A DNA stretch of 64,000 nt from Nitrososphaerota archaeon. GTDB taxonomy: Archaea > Thermoproteota > Nitrososphaeria > Nitrososphaerales > JACPRH01. Position numbers and translations under genes: made by a program. The notes below the pieces were generated by a model that did not search any database, was not told the origin of the DNA, and saw only the letters and a list, made by a program, of their open reading frames with translations. The first letter of the stretch is position 1. Every line of letters begins with the position of its first letter. Below are positions 50,516-59,005 of this stretch, one piece after another. The stretch is from positions 62,001 to 126,000 of the forward strand of contig JAMCPI010000013.1 of NCBI GenBank assembly GCA_023379805.1. The letters run 5' to 3'.

Positions 50516-50899
50516 GTGGACATTGAGGTTACTAGCGATATCGAGAATAAGCTGCTTGGAAGACGTGAGGTTGAATGCGTCTTTAGAGGCACCTCGGGCG
50601 CTCTCTCTCGGAGCGATGCTGCTCAAGCTGTTTCTAAGCAGATGAAGGCTTCAGATAAGAAGGTCTACACCGTTCTGCTAAAAGGTGCGTACGGAACTAG
50701 GGATCTTAAGGGTGTGTTTTACATCTACAGTGATGATGAAGCTGCAAAGAAGGATCTCCAGACATATGTGTTGAAACGAAACGGCGTAGTCACAGAACCA
50801 GCTGCCGCTGAGGCTGCACCTGCAGCTGAGAAAGCTGCGGAGAAGCCTGCAGAAAAGCCTAAAGAGGCTGCGGAAGCCCCTAAGAAGGAGCAGAAATAA
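50516..50899 (+). CDS. rps24e: small ribosomal subunit protein eS24
   Basis: The 127-residue protein starts at GTG 50516. The core has DIENKLLGRREVECVFRG, SRSDAAQAVSKQMKA and GAYGTRDLKGVFYIYSDDEA. An Ala/Glu/Lys-rich tail (about 98-127) is of the same style as those of eS6 and Rpo7 here. It is 2 bp from eS31. Confidence 0.94.
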   Translation: MDIEVTSDIENKLLGRREVECVFRGTSGALSRSDAAQAVSKQMKASDKKVYTVLLKGAYGTRDLKGVFYIYSDDEAAKKDLQTYVLKRNGVVTEPAAAEAAPAAEKAAEKPAEKPKEAAEAPKKEQK

Positions 50900-50901
50900 C
50901 C

Positions 50902-51099
50902 ATGTCTGAAGCAGCAGCTTCTAAGAAGAAGGATAAGCCAAGCCCACAGGTCTGGAAGTTCTACCAGATCGAAGGCGGAAGCCTGAAGCGATTGAAGAAG
51001 GAGTGCCCACGCTGCGGCCGAGGCGTCTTCTTAGCTGAGCACAGAGACCGCTTCACCTGCGGCAAATGCAACTACACTACCTTCAAGCAGCACGCATAG
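50902..51099 (+). CDS. rps27ae: small ribosomal subunit protein eS31
   Basis: The 65-residue zinc ribbon protein (CPRCGRGVFLAEHRDRFTCG with KCNYT) lacks ubiquitin fusion, as in archaea. An AAGGAGC site precedes ATG 50902. It ends the ribosomal run. In many archaea kae1-bud32 follows, and here it does not. Confidence 0.94.
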   Translation: MSEAAASKKKDKPSPQVWKFYQIEGGSLKRLKKECPRCGRGVFLAEHRDRFTCGKCNYTTFKQHA

Positions 51100-51309
51100 C
51101 AAAAGGTTGATGCCTGCCCGCTCGGCACGGCTTCTACTACCGGTTTATGCGGTCTGCAACTAAAGTATATTTTCCGGTGCGCTTCTTTCTGATTCAGTTA
51201 TTTAGTCAGGACTCTGAGTTAAAATAATTAACTAAGGGTTTAGGCGTCACTTCTTAAAATTATGGGAATGATTATTAGCTCGTTATGTGATAATTACATT
51301 GACGAGAGC

Positions 51310-51465
51310 ATGGATCTACTAACATTGATAGTAGTTGTGGTCTTGGTGCTCTGGGTACTTGGAGTAATAGGAGGCGCCACACTCGGCGGATTAATACACA
51401 TATTGCTGGTCATCGCGGTCATAGTCATACTAATCCGACTCATCCAAGGACGCAGTATAGTATAG
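51310..51465 (+). CDS. small membrane protein (Lmo0937/DUF5670-like)
   Basis: A 51-residue, two-helix hydrophobic protein: LLTLIVVVVLVLWVLGVIGG, then TLGGLIHILLVIAVIVILIR and a short basic tail. WVLGVIGG-x-TLGGLIH-x-LLVIA is the signature of the Lmo0937-type family, widespread in bacteria. The ATG at 51310 matches the family start; the frame opens earlier at 51262. A bacterial origin is likely (inference). Function unknown. Confidence 0.75.
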   Translation: MDLLTLIVVVVLVLWVLGVIGGATLGGLIHILLVIAVIVILIRLIQGRSIV

Positions 51466-51618
51466 TATAACCGCACGAGCGGAAGGACACCAATCTGATA
51501 GAAAGAACCAACAAATCAAGGTGATGCGAGAAAGATAGCGAGGTCCATATCCGGAGACCCCCTGCTTTTTTCTCCACCGGTTAAGCTTGTTGTCTTCTAT
51601 CTGTGTCCTTTTTTGCTG

Positions 51619-53286
51619 TTAGGTTGCTGCAGCGTTTTTCCTAATCTCTTGTCTAACGGCCCGTACAACGTTAGGTGCGAGGATGGGTTGGAATGGCGCT
51701 AGATACTTGAGCTTCAAGGCCTCTGTAATGGCCTCTTTCTTACCGTGTTTCAGGTAGCCGTTCAGAAACTCTTTCACTAGAATCCGGACTGCTCCCTCGT
51801 CAACAGTGAACTTTGATGAATAATAGATGAACTCCGCGATATCCCAGCCGCAGTCGTTACCGCAGGCTGCCTGCTCCAAGTCGACAAGATAGATTTTCCC
51901 GTCTGAAAATATGGTGTTGCTCGGCTTGGTGTCTCCGAGGGTGTAGCCTTCCTGATGCACTCTGCCAAGAGCTTCACCGTAAAGCCGAACTGCATTCATA
52001 GCCTGCTCGTCTCCGCTCAACGCCTTGGGAAGCAGCTGCCCCACATCAGAGCCTTCAATGAACTCGGTTACAAGAAGCCTCTGGTCAAGCGCCACAGCCA
52101 GTACGTTCGGTGTCTTGAACCCTAATCCTCTCAACCGCCTCAAAGCGGAGTACTCTCTCTGCAACCTAGAGGTCTGACCCATATCAAACCGCTTCGAAAG
52201 CAGTGCCCACATGTTCAGCACCACCCATTTGAAGGCCTTCGCATCAGCGAAGTTCTTGACAGCAAACTTCACCGTTTTACCCCGGTCGTTCACACAGTAG
52301 ACCTTGGTGACCGAGTACACCTCCCCCATACCGTTCTTACTCACCTCTCCGCCCCGCTCAATACCCATGTGCTCAATCAGTTTGCCGAACCAGTCATCCT
52401 CATCAGTGATCAGCAGCCCCTCCTGAAGCCGCCACAGCCTCCTCGGATGCCTGATTACATCAGGAACCTCAAACCCTTTTCTTGACCGAGATATCTTTGA
52501 GCTCACTTCACGCCTAACTGTGCTTAGCCCCACTCTCCCAGCGTAGCCGTGAACCGCGTACTGAGCCAAGCTTCTCCTAGTGTACGTCGCCATCTCGGTG
52601 AGTCTGGTGACCCAGTGCTTCGGTTCGTAATCCTTAATCTGCACCTTACCCCCGTTGAGCGTGATTAGTCCCTCGTCAGCAATCTCCTTCAAAACTTCGA
52701 GGAAACCTTGGCTGGAAGCCTTCGTGTTTCTACGGCCGTGCTCCTGACCATATGTTTTGGAGTAGCTGTAAAGTGCTGGTGGGTAAATCGCGGCTCGCTT
52801 CTTGAGCTTGTCAAACAGGAAGTATTCAACTGGAATTATGATTTCTTGAGCGAACTGTCCAATAGATGCTTCAATCTCCTCCAACGTCTCCAGCACGACC
52901 CTACGCTTGATCAGTATCTCGGCTTCGTGAAAGATGTCTCCTCCAGTAATGGGAACATAGACGTTGAGGAGTCGGCCTGCCACAAACTCCCCGAGCGACG
53001 CCTTATCCGCATCCATTAGCAGCGCTTCTCGGTCGACTACGAGAGCTGATGCGTCCACTTCGCCGTTGATGTATCGATACTTCACTCTGGGGCTGTAATC
53101 TTCAAGGATTACGATAAGATCGTAGTCGCTGTCCTTTGTCGCGTAACCCGCTACTTGTGAGCCGTAGACGGCGACTCCGACTATTTTTCTTCCTTCAGAG
53201 ACTTCGTTAGCTATCTTGATGAGAGATGCCTTCTCCGCCTCAGTTAGCTCTCCGGCTTCTTCTTTATCTGGCATTTGCTGAAGCAC
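51619..53286 (-). CDS. nucleotidyltransferase-kinase fusion protein
   Basis: The 555-residue protein has an N-terminal nucleotidyltransferase (about 30-110) with YGSQVAGYATKDSDYDLIVI, containing GS and the D-S-D-Y-D acidic pair. A middle helical region (about 150-280) is unassigned. The C-terminal Bud32/RIO-like kinase (about 310-510) has a Gly-rich GMGEVYSVTKVYCV, FAVKNF (ATP Lys), catalytic LGDTKPSN and IYLVDLEQA (DFG equivalent DLE). It might modify a tRNA or protein, but that is speculation. It overlaps the HExxH gene upstream by 23 nt and lies where kae1-bud32 is often found in archaea. Confidence 0.8.
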   Translation of the reverse strand: MLQQMPDKEEAGELTEAEKASLIKIANEVSEGRKIVGVAVYGSQVAGYATKDSDYDLIVILEDYSPRVKYRYINGEVDASALVVDREALLMDADKASLGEFVAGRLLNVYVPITGGDIFHEAEILIKRRVVLETLEEIEASIGQFAQEIIIPVEYFLFDKLKKRAAIYPPALYSYSKTYGQEHGRRNTKASSQGFLEVLKEIADEGLITLNGGKVQIKDYEPKHWVTRLTEMATYTRRSLAQYAVHGYAGRVGLSTVRREVSSKISRSRKGFEVPDVIRHPRRLWRLQEGLLITDEDDWFGKLIEHMGIERGGEVSKNGMGEVYSVTKVYCVNDRGKTVKFAVKNFADAKAFKWVVLNMWALLSKRFDMGQTSRLQREYSALRRLRGLGFKTPNVLAVALDQRLLVTEFIEGSDVGQLLPKALSGDEQAMNAVRLYGEALGRVHQEGYTLGDTKPSNTIFSDGKIYLVDLEQAACGNDCGWDIAEFIYYSSKFTVDEGAVRILVKEFLNGYLKHGKKEAITEALKLKYLAPFQPILAPNVVRAVRQEIRKNAAAT

Positions 53287-53965
53287 TGATCTTTTCTAGT
53301 TCCTTCAGCTTACCTTTCAGGAGAGGATCGAAATTGGTCCTCAGGATTGATGCAACCGGGATTCTCACAACATTGGCGTCCGGCGGAATCTTGAAAACAG
53401 GATATCCTTTCTCAATCCACTTCTTCACAGTATTCTGATTCAACTTATCGTCAACTAAACCGTCCCCAAACTTCTTCTCAATCAGCTTGACCAACCCTTT
53501 ATCTTTGTAAAGCCACTTCGGATTATATAGCCGCTCGTAATCCGCGTAAAGCGACTCATGAAGCGTGCCTGCCGCCTCATCTGAGAGCAGGTCGAAGGAG
53601 GTGAATTTGCGAACCAGCTCCACGTAATGCATAAACTCATGCGCTAAAACTGCCTCGATAGTTCCTTTCAAACCGAAGGCGACAAGCGGTGCCGACAACT
53701 GAACAACAATCTGGACTCCAGCAGCCGGTTCATCTACCGGTATGACGCGAGCGTAAAGGGCTCCGACCTGCTCCGCTTCAACACCGCTCGTGGCCACAAG
53801 AAGCGTAGGCTCCACGTAATACGGTGGATAAGTTAGTCCAGAAGCCTCTTCGACTCTTGAGACACCCGCTTTCACGTATTTTATGCGGCTCTTGATCTTC
53901 TTCGCCATACTCTTAGGCAGGGCGGCAGCCGTCTCAGGATTATCCAACATAATGAGAGGATTCAA
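53264..53965 (-). CDS. HExxH zinc metallopeptidase-like protein
   Basis: The 233-residue soluble protein contains IEAVLAHEFMHYVELVRKF, a zincin HExxH helix. A downstream acidic helix (DEAAGTLHESLYADYERLY) could supply the third ligand. No signal peptide or membrane helix is visible, so it acts in the cytoplasm. Family otherwise unrecognised. It is translated before the nucleotidyltransferase-kinase, with a 23-nt overlap, so the two are co-expressed. ATG or similar start at 53965. Confidence 0.75.
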   Translation of the reverse strand: MNPLIMLDNPETAAALPKSMAKKIKSRIKYVKAGVSRVEEASGLTYPPYYVEPTLLVATSGVEAEQVGALYARVIPVDEPAAGVQIVVQLSAPLVAFGLKGTIEAVLAHEFMHYVELVRKFTSFDLLSDEAAGTLHESLYADYERLYNPKWLYKDKGLVKLIEKKFGDGLVDDKLNQNTVKKWIEKGYPVFKIPPDANVVRIPVASILRTNFDPLLKGKLKELEKISASANAR

Positions 53966-54109
53966 GGCGCCTACATCCCGCCTATCTGTAGGTACTTCTG
54001 TAAAAGAATTTTCCTATACATGTCGTGGTTCTGTTAACTCTGTAGGCCCGCGCTGATTTTATGGGTCTGTTAATGTTGCTAATTGGTCAACTTTTTGCGG
54101 CATCGAAGA

Positions 54110-54119
54110 CTATAAATAA
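54110..54119 (+). promoter_or_regulatory. TATA-like box of an AT-rich two-gene module
   Basis: CTATAAATAA is centred about 28 bp before the ATG at 54142, giving a leaderless transcript for the two following genes. Confidence 0.55.
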
Positions 54120-54141
54120 CTGTTAAGAAACTGGGTAAGTT

Positions 54142-54864
54142 ATGTTTTCTTCAGGCGATATAATCGATTTCACATACAATATCTATTTTGATAAAGAGAC
54201 GCTTGAAAAGCAGACATTAGAAGAAATAGTAAGTGACTTAAATCTAGGAAGCTTCAGAACAAAGAACTTCAACAGTCTAACTACTTTCTTTGGAAAACTG
54301 ACCACATATATTCCAATTATTGAATTTAAGAACAAGGAAGATCATACTAAGTTATCAGTATTTCAAAATAAAATTCAGTTCAAAATTGCTTCTCCAAGTA
54401 ATATAATTCAAATCACTAGTGAAAACGACGCGTCTGAAAAAGGGATGGAGAAATTGTTATCCAAAGATTCCCTTAACGGGATATCTAAAGACGTAAGCTT
54501 GGTGTTAGGTGTTTTCCTAGGGGTAATGCATAACGAGCGTAGAAACCTCAAATCAAGAGTAATGCTTCGGCTGAAGAAGAAGGCTACACCGTTCAATTTC
54601 AACCAATTATTTATCGAAGGTGAGAGAAACTCAATTTCTAAAGGTCTGGAAAACATGCAAGTGGACGGCTTACAGTTAACATACAAGGAGAAGATTTTTG
54701 ATAGTGAAGCGTCTTCATACTTGAGATTTTTCTACGGTGAGACTGATGCTATAGCGGAGCTCAATACTAAAATGGAGAACGGAATGGTTGTGGACTTCGG
54801 AGAAATAATAGATAATAGGCTCGCACACATCAACAATATGGCTAAGACATTACGGAAGGATTAG
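54142..54864 (+). CDS. accessory protein of unknown function
   Basis: The 240-residue protein is rich in Lys, Asn, Ile and Phe, clearly AT-richer than its neighbours. No signal peptide is seen. It alternates strands and helices: TTFFGKLTTYIPIIEFKN, LGVFLGVMHNERRNLKSRVM, DGLQLTYKEKIF and a last helix FGEIIDNRLAHINNMAKTL. I recognise no family. It is followed after 2 bp by a helical/winged-helix protein, so the two form one operon, probably acquired. A defence or stress role is a guess from context only. Confidence 0.6.
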   Translation: MFSSGDIIDFTYNIYFDKETLEKQTLEEIVSDLNLGSFRTKNFNSLTTFFGKLTTYIPIIEFKNKEDHTKLSVFQNKIQFKIASPSNIIQITSENDASEKGMEKLLSKDSLNGISKDVSLVLGVFLGVMHNERRNLKSRVMLRLKKKATPFNFNQLFIEGERNSISKGLENMQVDGLQLTYKEKIFDSEASSYLRFFYGETDAIAELNTKMENGMVVDFGEIIDNRLAHINNMAKTLRKD

Positions 54865-54866
54865 AT

Positions 54867-55352
54867 ATGTCAGAATATAATTTCGATGAAAACACGCTTA
54901 GAGATGAGAATGTCATTAGACATATTCTTGAAAGACTCCCAGATGACGTAAAACAGAGCATTTTAAGTGAACTCGGCACTAAGCCCAAAGCCGTTGAGGC
55001 TACATACATAAAATTCAGCAGTAAAGATATTCCCCCAGTTCAGCAGGATATAGCGGGTAGAATTGAAGCACTAGAAAAAGTAGTAAAGGAGTCAAAACTT
55101 TCTGAACTACCTAAGGTAATTGAACTGCTAAACAAATTAGCAAGTTGTTCGCTTCTAAATACTGAGGAGACGATCGTGGCGCAAGTTTCTCCAGAGGAAG
55201 CGGTTAGCAGAATAAAGGAGTACATAAGAACGCATCCAAAATGTACTACCAGCGATATTATTGATGACTTGGCGATAGACCCCGATATTGTTATCGAAGC
55301 CCTATCACGTCTTGAGCAATCTGACGAGGTAGAGGGAAAAGTGGTTGAGTGA
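54867..55352 (+). CDS. accessory protein with C-terminal winged helix
   Basis: The 161-residue protein has an N-terminal helical stretch (ENVIRHILERLPDDVKQSIL) and a middle coiled coil (about 66-95, IAGRIEALEKVVKESKLSEL). The C-terminal winged-helix segment (about 108-158) has SRIKEYIRTHPKCTTSDIID and IVIEALSRLEQSDEVEGKV. It may regulate or bridge the partner encoded 2 bp upstream. Family not recognised. AT-rich. Confidence 0.6.
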   Translation: MSEYNFDENTLRDENVIRHILERLPDDVKQSILSELGTKPKAVEATYIKFSSKDIPPVQQDIAGRIEALEKVVKESKLSELPKVIELLNKLASCSLLNTEETIVAQVSPEEAVSRIKEYIRTHPKCTTSDIIDDLAIDPDIVIEALSRLEQSDEVEGKVVE

Positions 55353-55500
55353 AAATAGCCGAGCCATTAAGTTCTCAGCCGCAGTAATTTATGCTAGAAA
55401 AATCACGATATGTAAGGTCATGAAATATACTGCTGACCATAGAAGAATGAGCGCCAAAGCTGACACAGGTACACTAATAATACAGAAAGAATGGACGCTT
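55353..55500. other. gene-free AT-rich spacer
   Basis: I see no convincing coding signal here between the two-gene module and the decayed IS accessory gene. The sequence is AT-rich with scattered stops in all frames. Confidence 0.5.
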
Positions 55501-55878
55501 AAGTGAAGCGATTACTGCAGTAACCTAGAATAATCTGAATTACTCTAGGTCTTTGAAATTGGTTAGGTTGCGGTTGTTTTTTCTTTATCTTAGCTTCCCA
55601 ATCAGCTTGAGTGATAACGCCCTTCTCACTCAAAACTTCAGCTAGTGATGTAAGCATAGTGTCTAGCATCTCACCGTTTCCTCTAACTCCTTAATCCTGC
55701 TACTACTGCTTTTCTTTGACATCTCTCTTTACACCTTTATCCATGTAGCCTTTCTCTGAGAGATAGGCGATTACTATGCTTCGTATAATATCTGAAGCTC
55801 CTTACCCATCTTTCCTTTGAGGTCTTTCTCGATTATCTCCCACACGCCACTAGGTAGGGAGACTAAAGCACGCTTCAA
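55501..55878 (-). pseudogene. decayed IS-associated small protein
   Basis: On the minus strand, TTG 55878 begins KRALVSLPSGVWEIIEKDL with KGKMG, then is frameshifted. A second frame continues SDIIRSIVIAYLSEKGYMDK and ends in TAG. A third frame continues GEMLDTMLTSLAEVLSEKGV then ITQADWEAKIKKK. The pieces in order match small archaeal proteins associated with insertion sequences (SLPSGVWEIIEKDLKGK and IAYLSEKGY recur in them). At least two frameshifts make it dead. It starts 2 bp after the transposase remnant stop. Confidence 0.65.
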
Positions 55879-55879
55879 C

Positions 55880-56434
55880 CTAAGCCTGCACCTCCACCAC
55901 CACAGCGCCGTTTGCTTTAGCCTTACTGTTTGCTAGTGTCTCATTCTTTGTGGCTAGCTGTATGAGGTCTTTCCAGCCGTGCTGTAAGTCTAGGTTTAGA
56001 CCCGCAGCTTGAGCTGGTGTTTTCCCCTTTAGCGCTGAGTGCGGTCTTAGGAAGTTATAATTAACAACCATGCCGTCAAGTATTGCTTTACCTGTATCAA
56101 CGTGTTTTAGCCCTCTCATTGGTTTGAGTCTATCCTTCATTGTTCCGTGTAGGCGCTCTACAATGTTGTTTGTTTCTCTTGCACGGATACCCACGCGCTT
56201 AACCAGCTCGACTTTACCCACCTTCTTAGGATCACATTCAAAGGCTAGCTCAAAGGCCATATCGTATGAGTTTGAGCCGTCAACAAATATGGCGCTGGGT
56301 CGTATGGCGCTGTTATCTCGCATCTTCTTGAATTGCTGGTAGGTGTCCGATATGGTTCTGCTTTCTGATATGTGAGATGCTACTAGGAAGCGTGTTTCCT
56401 CATCGATTGCTTCCCAGAACCCATGTCGTCAGCG
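55880..56434 (-). pseudogene. IS transposase remnant (DDE family), 5'-truncated
   Basis: The minus strand reads HGFWEAIDEETRFLVASHIS, then FVDGSNSYDMAFE, NNIVERLHGTMKDRLKPMRG and YNFLRPHSALKGKTPAQAAG. It is an archaeal DDE (IS6/IS240-like) transposase retaining the D, D and E neighbourhoods. The frame is closed by TGA just upstream of HGFW, so the N-terminus is gone. An ATG-initiated piece of 147 codons runs from 56323. It abuts the 3' end of the phosphoesterase gene, marking the edge of an inserted segment. It is related to, but distinct from, the remnant at 45 kb. Confidence 0.8.
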
Positions 56435-56444
56435 TGTCAGTTTA

Positions 56445-57287
56445 TCAATCAATCTCTGACAGTTGGAGATCCTTCTTTCGACCAAGATACGTGTGGTCTA
56501 GGAGATATATTTCCGCCTGCTCCATATCCACGACTCCCGGTTGAAGAAAAGGGCTGATGTATCTCTCCTTCGAGGTGCGATTGATTTCCATCCCGCCAAG
56601 CATCGGGTTGAATGCTGGAACAACAATAATAGTTGGATCACCGACCTCAAAACCGAACCGCTCTTGGAACGCTGATTGAGAATCGCCCTGATATTTGATG
56701 CCGCTTGAACGTAGAAATTCGGTGGCTATCTTCTCAGGATTCCAGTGCGCAACCACCCAGATAGGCTCAGCCGCCCTCATTCCGCTGGCCTCCCTGAACT
56801 CAACTGAGAAGTGGTTGTGACCCATCACCACGAGACTCGCGGACAACCCTGCTGGAGTAGGCCAGGTGTGGCCGTGGGTGACGAGAACCTTCTCTCGGCT
56901 TCGAGTGACTGCTCCTCGCGGGCTGTGCAGCACCACCTCTCTAGGTAGCAGGTGTCTGAGGCCGCCATCATGGTTTCCCGGCACCACCTCGATAGGTATG
57001 CCTAGCGTCAGCAGCTTCTCGAAGAACTCCGGGACATCCATCCACTCATGAGGAAGCAGCTTCGCTGTCCCATGCTTGATGTCACCGGAAACCATTACCC
57101 TGTCCGGATGGTTCTTGTAGATTATCTGCTCCAGCTTCTCGTAAAGTCTCGGTGCAAGCGACGGGATCTTGACGCCCTTATCCGCCCAGGTTCTCTCGTA
57201 ACCGATGTGGAGGTCTGAGACTACGAGAATCTTCTCAGAGTCAACTTGAAGCATTAACGCAGGCTCGTTATCAATAAATCGAAACAT
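56445..57287 (-). CDS. metallophosphoesterase
   Basis: The 280-residue calcineurin-like phosphoesterase has VVSDLHIGYERTWADKG (D-x-H), MVSGDIKHG (GD), VVPGNHDGGLRH (GNHD), VTHGHTWP and VMGHNHFS (GHxH), the full dimetal site. It resembles the archaeal MJ0037-type enzymes. The substrate is unknown, possibly DNA or nucleotides. Its 3' end touches an IS remnant but the reading frame ends normally (LQLSEID). Confidence 0.88.
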   Translation of the reverse strand: MFRFIDNEPALMLQVDSEKILVVSDLHIGYERTWADKGVKIPSLAPRLYEKLEQIIYKNHPDRVMVSGDIKHGTAKLLPHEWMDVPEFFEKLLTLGIPIEVVPGNHDGGLRHLLPREVVLHSPRGAVTRSREKVLVTHGHTWPTPAGLSASLVVMGHNHFSVEFREASGMRAAEPIWVVAHWNPEKIATEFLRSSGIKYQGDSQSAFQERFGFEVGDPTIIVVPAFNPMLGGMEINRTSKERYISPFLQPGVVDMEQAEIYLLDHTYLGRKKDLQLSEID

Positions 57288-57326
57288 AGAGGCTCCGGTC
57301 AGAAGTTGTGCTTGCCTGCATTTACT

Positions 57327-58010
57327 CTACTCTATGAGCGGGAATATTTCGCCGGTAATGTACGTCATCAAGTCCGAGGGTTCAACCCGGCTGAAGACTG
57401 TGACCACCGAATCCCTTGTTACTCCTACTACGTAACCGTATTTTCTAGCCTTCAATACGGTATACCAGATTTTCCCATGGTTCAGATAGTCGTTGTAGAG
57501 CGAAGTGTCTCCGAGCGCTGAGCCGTAGAGCGATAACTTCTCAATATTCGGGATATCGACATCGTCGAAGAAGATTACTTTGGTGTCCTCAAAATTATCT
57601 TCATGGAACTTCTTAAGCACATCAGCCGGTATCCTTGCCTCCACAATCCTGCCTGCGATGATGAACAGCGTCTTGCTGAGCTCGTTCGCGATGTTGTTCG
57701 CCCGCTCCTTCTTCTCCATGACAGTCAGAAAGATTCTGTCACCAAACTTGGTGAAGATGAAGGGCGCCTCAAGAGTCTTAGGCACCGACACCATCTTGTC
57801 ATGATGCGGCAGAAAAATGACCTTATCTGTAGCAAAGACCCCTTCAAGCGAGTTTGTTCTCAGCATCAAATCCTTCACCTCGGTAAGCAGCGGAATCTTA
57901 TGCTCCTCCTGCTCATACATCTCCTCAACCCTGTAATCTCTAAGCTTCATCGCCAGAGTCTCTAAATCAGTCTCCTCCCTAACGACGAATATCTTCGCAG
58001 CTAACACCAT
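57327..58010 (-). CDS. conserved archaeal protein of unknown function
   Basis: The 227-residue soluble protein has an N-terminal alpha/beta part (AAKIFVVREETDLETLAMKL). A central region has TKFGDRIFLTVMEKKERANN and a helix NIANELSKTLFIIAGRIVEA. The C-terminus has DDVDIPNIEKLSLYGSAL, YNDYLNHGKIWYTVLKARKY and GYVVGVTRDSVVTVFSRV. No catalytic motif is evident. It is in line with the phosphoesterase downstream (about 40 bp apart) and may be co-transcribed. Confidence 0.7.
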   Translation of the reverse strand: MVLAAKIFVVREETDLETLAMKLRDYRVEEMYEQEEHKIPLLTEVKDLMLRTNSLEGVFATDKVIFLPHHDKMVSVPKTLEAPFIFTKFGDRIFLTVMEKKERANNIANELSKTLFIIAGRIVEARIPADVLKKFHEDNFEDTKVIFFDDVDIPNIEKLSLYGSALGDTSLYNDYLNHGKIWYTVLKARKYGYVVGVTRDSVVTVFSRVEPSDLMTYITGEIFPLIE

Positions 58011-58116
58011 CTACTACTGTAGCACCCTGTCTTAAGATCGGTAGCCGAATGACTTATGCATTTTCTGCTTCGTTGAACCGACTAGATTGATCTACTGATG
58101 CTTAGCATCTAGTTAA

Positions 58117-58755
58117 CTAATCCAGTGGTCTTCGCTGTTGTTCGGATTCCAGCTGGGTTGCCTTAGGTATTTCCTTTGGGATTGAAATGTCATCGATCAT
58201 GTCGAGGTATCGGGAGAGGATTCGGCTTCGTGAGTCCGCTAAATCCAGCATATCTGACTCGTAGATGCCGTGGACTACTAGGCAGGTCTCCTTCTGGTAG
58301 AGCCCTATGTCGATCACCTTGTGTCCTTCGCTGACGATAGCGTGCCTCATGCTCTCCAGCAGCTTCTCGTTGTAGTGTCCTCCCTTATTCGTGACATACG
58401 CTACAACCTCGTCGATAATCTGGTCTCCGTAGATGAGCGTAGGGTTGTTGAAGAGCAGAAAGTTAGGTATCTTCATTATTCGCCCAGTCTGAACGCTAGG
58501 CAGCCGCTCTCCGTCACCAACCTCCTTCAACGTAGTTCGGAGCCAACCGATCTTCTCAATATCTCCCTTGATGACCGGTGAAGTAAGCACCTTTACTCTT
58601 GTGCCTGGCTTTATCTGTCTCACACGCTTGAAAATTATGCCGGCCATGAAACTCGCCATGTAATCCTTGAAGGCGAGAGAGAAACCCATAGCACCAAGCA
58701 GGGTTGCGAAAACACTTAACATAAGTGTAAATTGAAGCGCATCCTCTCCAGCCAA
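58117..58755 (-). CDS. MscS-like mechanosensitive channel protein
   Basis: The 212-residue protein starts with one or two hydrophobic helices (LMLSVFATLLGAMGFSLAF). The pore-lining helix and gate region follow (KDYMASFMAGIIFKRVRQIK), then the MscS beta-domain PGTRVKVLTSPVIKGDIEKI and MKIPNFLLFNNP, and an alpha/beta C-terminus. It is shorter than canonical MscS, with fewer transmembrane helices before the pore. It releases solutes under osmotic stress. Confidence 0.8.
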   Translation of the reverse strand: MAGEDALQFTLMLSVFATLLGAMGFSLAFKDYMASFMAGIIFKRVRQIKPGTRVKVLTSPVIKGDIEKIGWLRTTLKEVGDGERLPSVQTGRIMKIPNFLLFNNPTLIYGDQIIDEVVAYVTNKGGHYNEKLLESMRHAIVSEGHKVIDIGLYQKETCLVVHGIYESDMLDLADSRSRILSRYLDMIDDISIPKEIPKATQLESEQQRRPLD

Positions 58756-58805
58756 CTAATATCCCTCCACCCTTTTCCCTCTCTTCTGCACTCTTGATTA
58801 GTTAT

Positions 58806-58928
58806 TTACTCGCAAGGTTGTTTCTGAATAGGCGGGTCTACTTCTTTTGCTAAAATACCTAAGAATAATGTTCCAACATCCAGTACCGATGCGCAGATTA
58901 TCTTCATGTTCAGCCCTCCATCATTCAT
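58806..58928 (-). CDS. possible 40-residue small protein
   Basis: The minus strand has an uninterrupted ATG-initiated frame MNDGGLNMKIICASVLDVGT then LFLGILAKEVDPPIQKQPCE, with a hydrophobic middle. It lies in the otherwise empty spacer between the methyltransferase and MscS genes. I know no homologue, and chance is a real alternative. Confidence 0.2.
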   Translation of the reverse strand: MNDGGLNMKIICASVLDVGTLFLGILAKEVDPPIQKQPCE

Positions 58929-59005
58929 CTACCAGCTCCTAGACATTCGCAAAATAAGATTTTCCTTCCTCTAAAGTACAGACACACATGCGCTCAAGCT
59001 GCAGC

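Noticed and set aside
51619-53286. Direct identification as Bud32 of the KEOPS complex
   Set aside because: Only the kinase part is Bud32/RIO-like. The protein is far longer, has an N-terminal nucleotidyltransferase and no Kae1 partner is adjacent.
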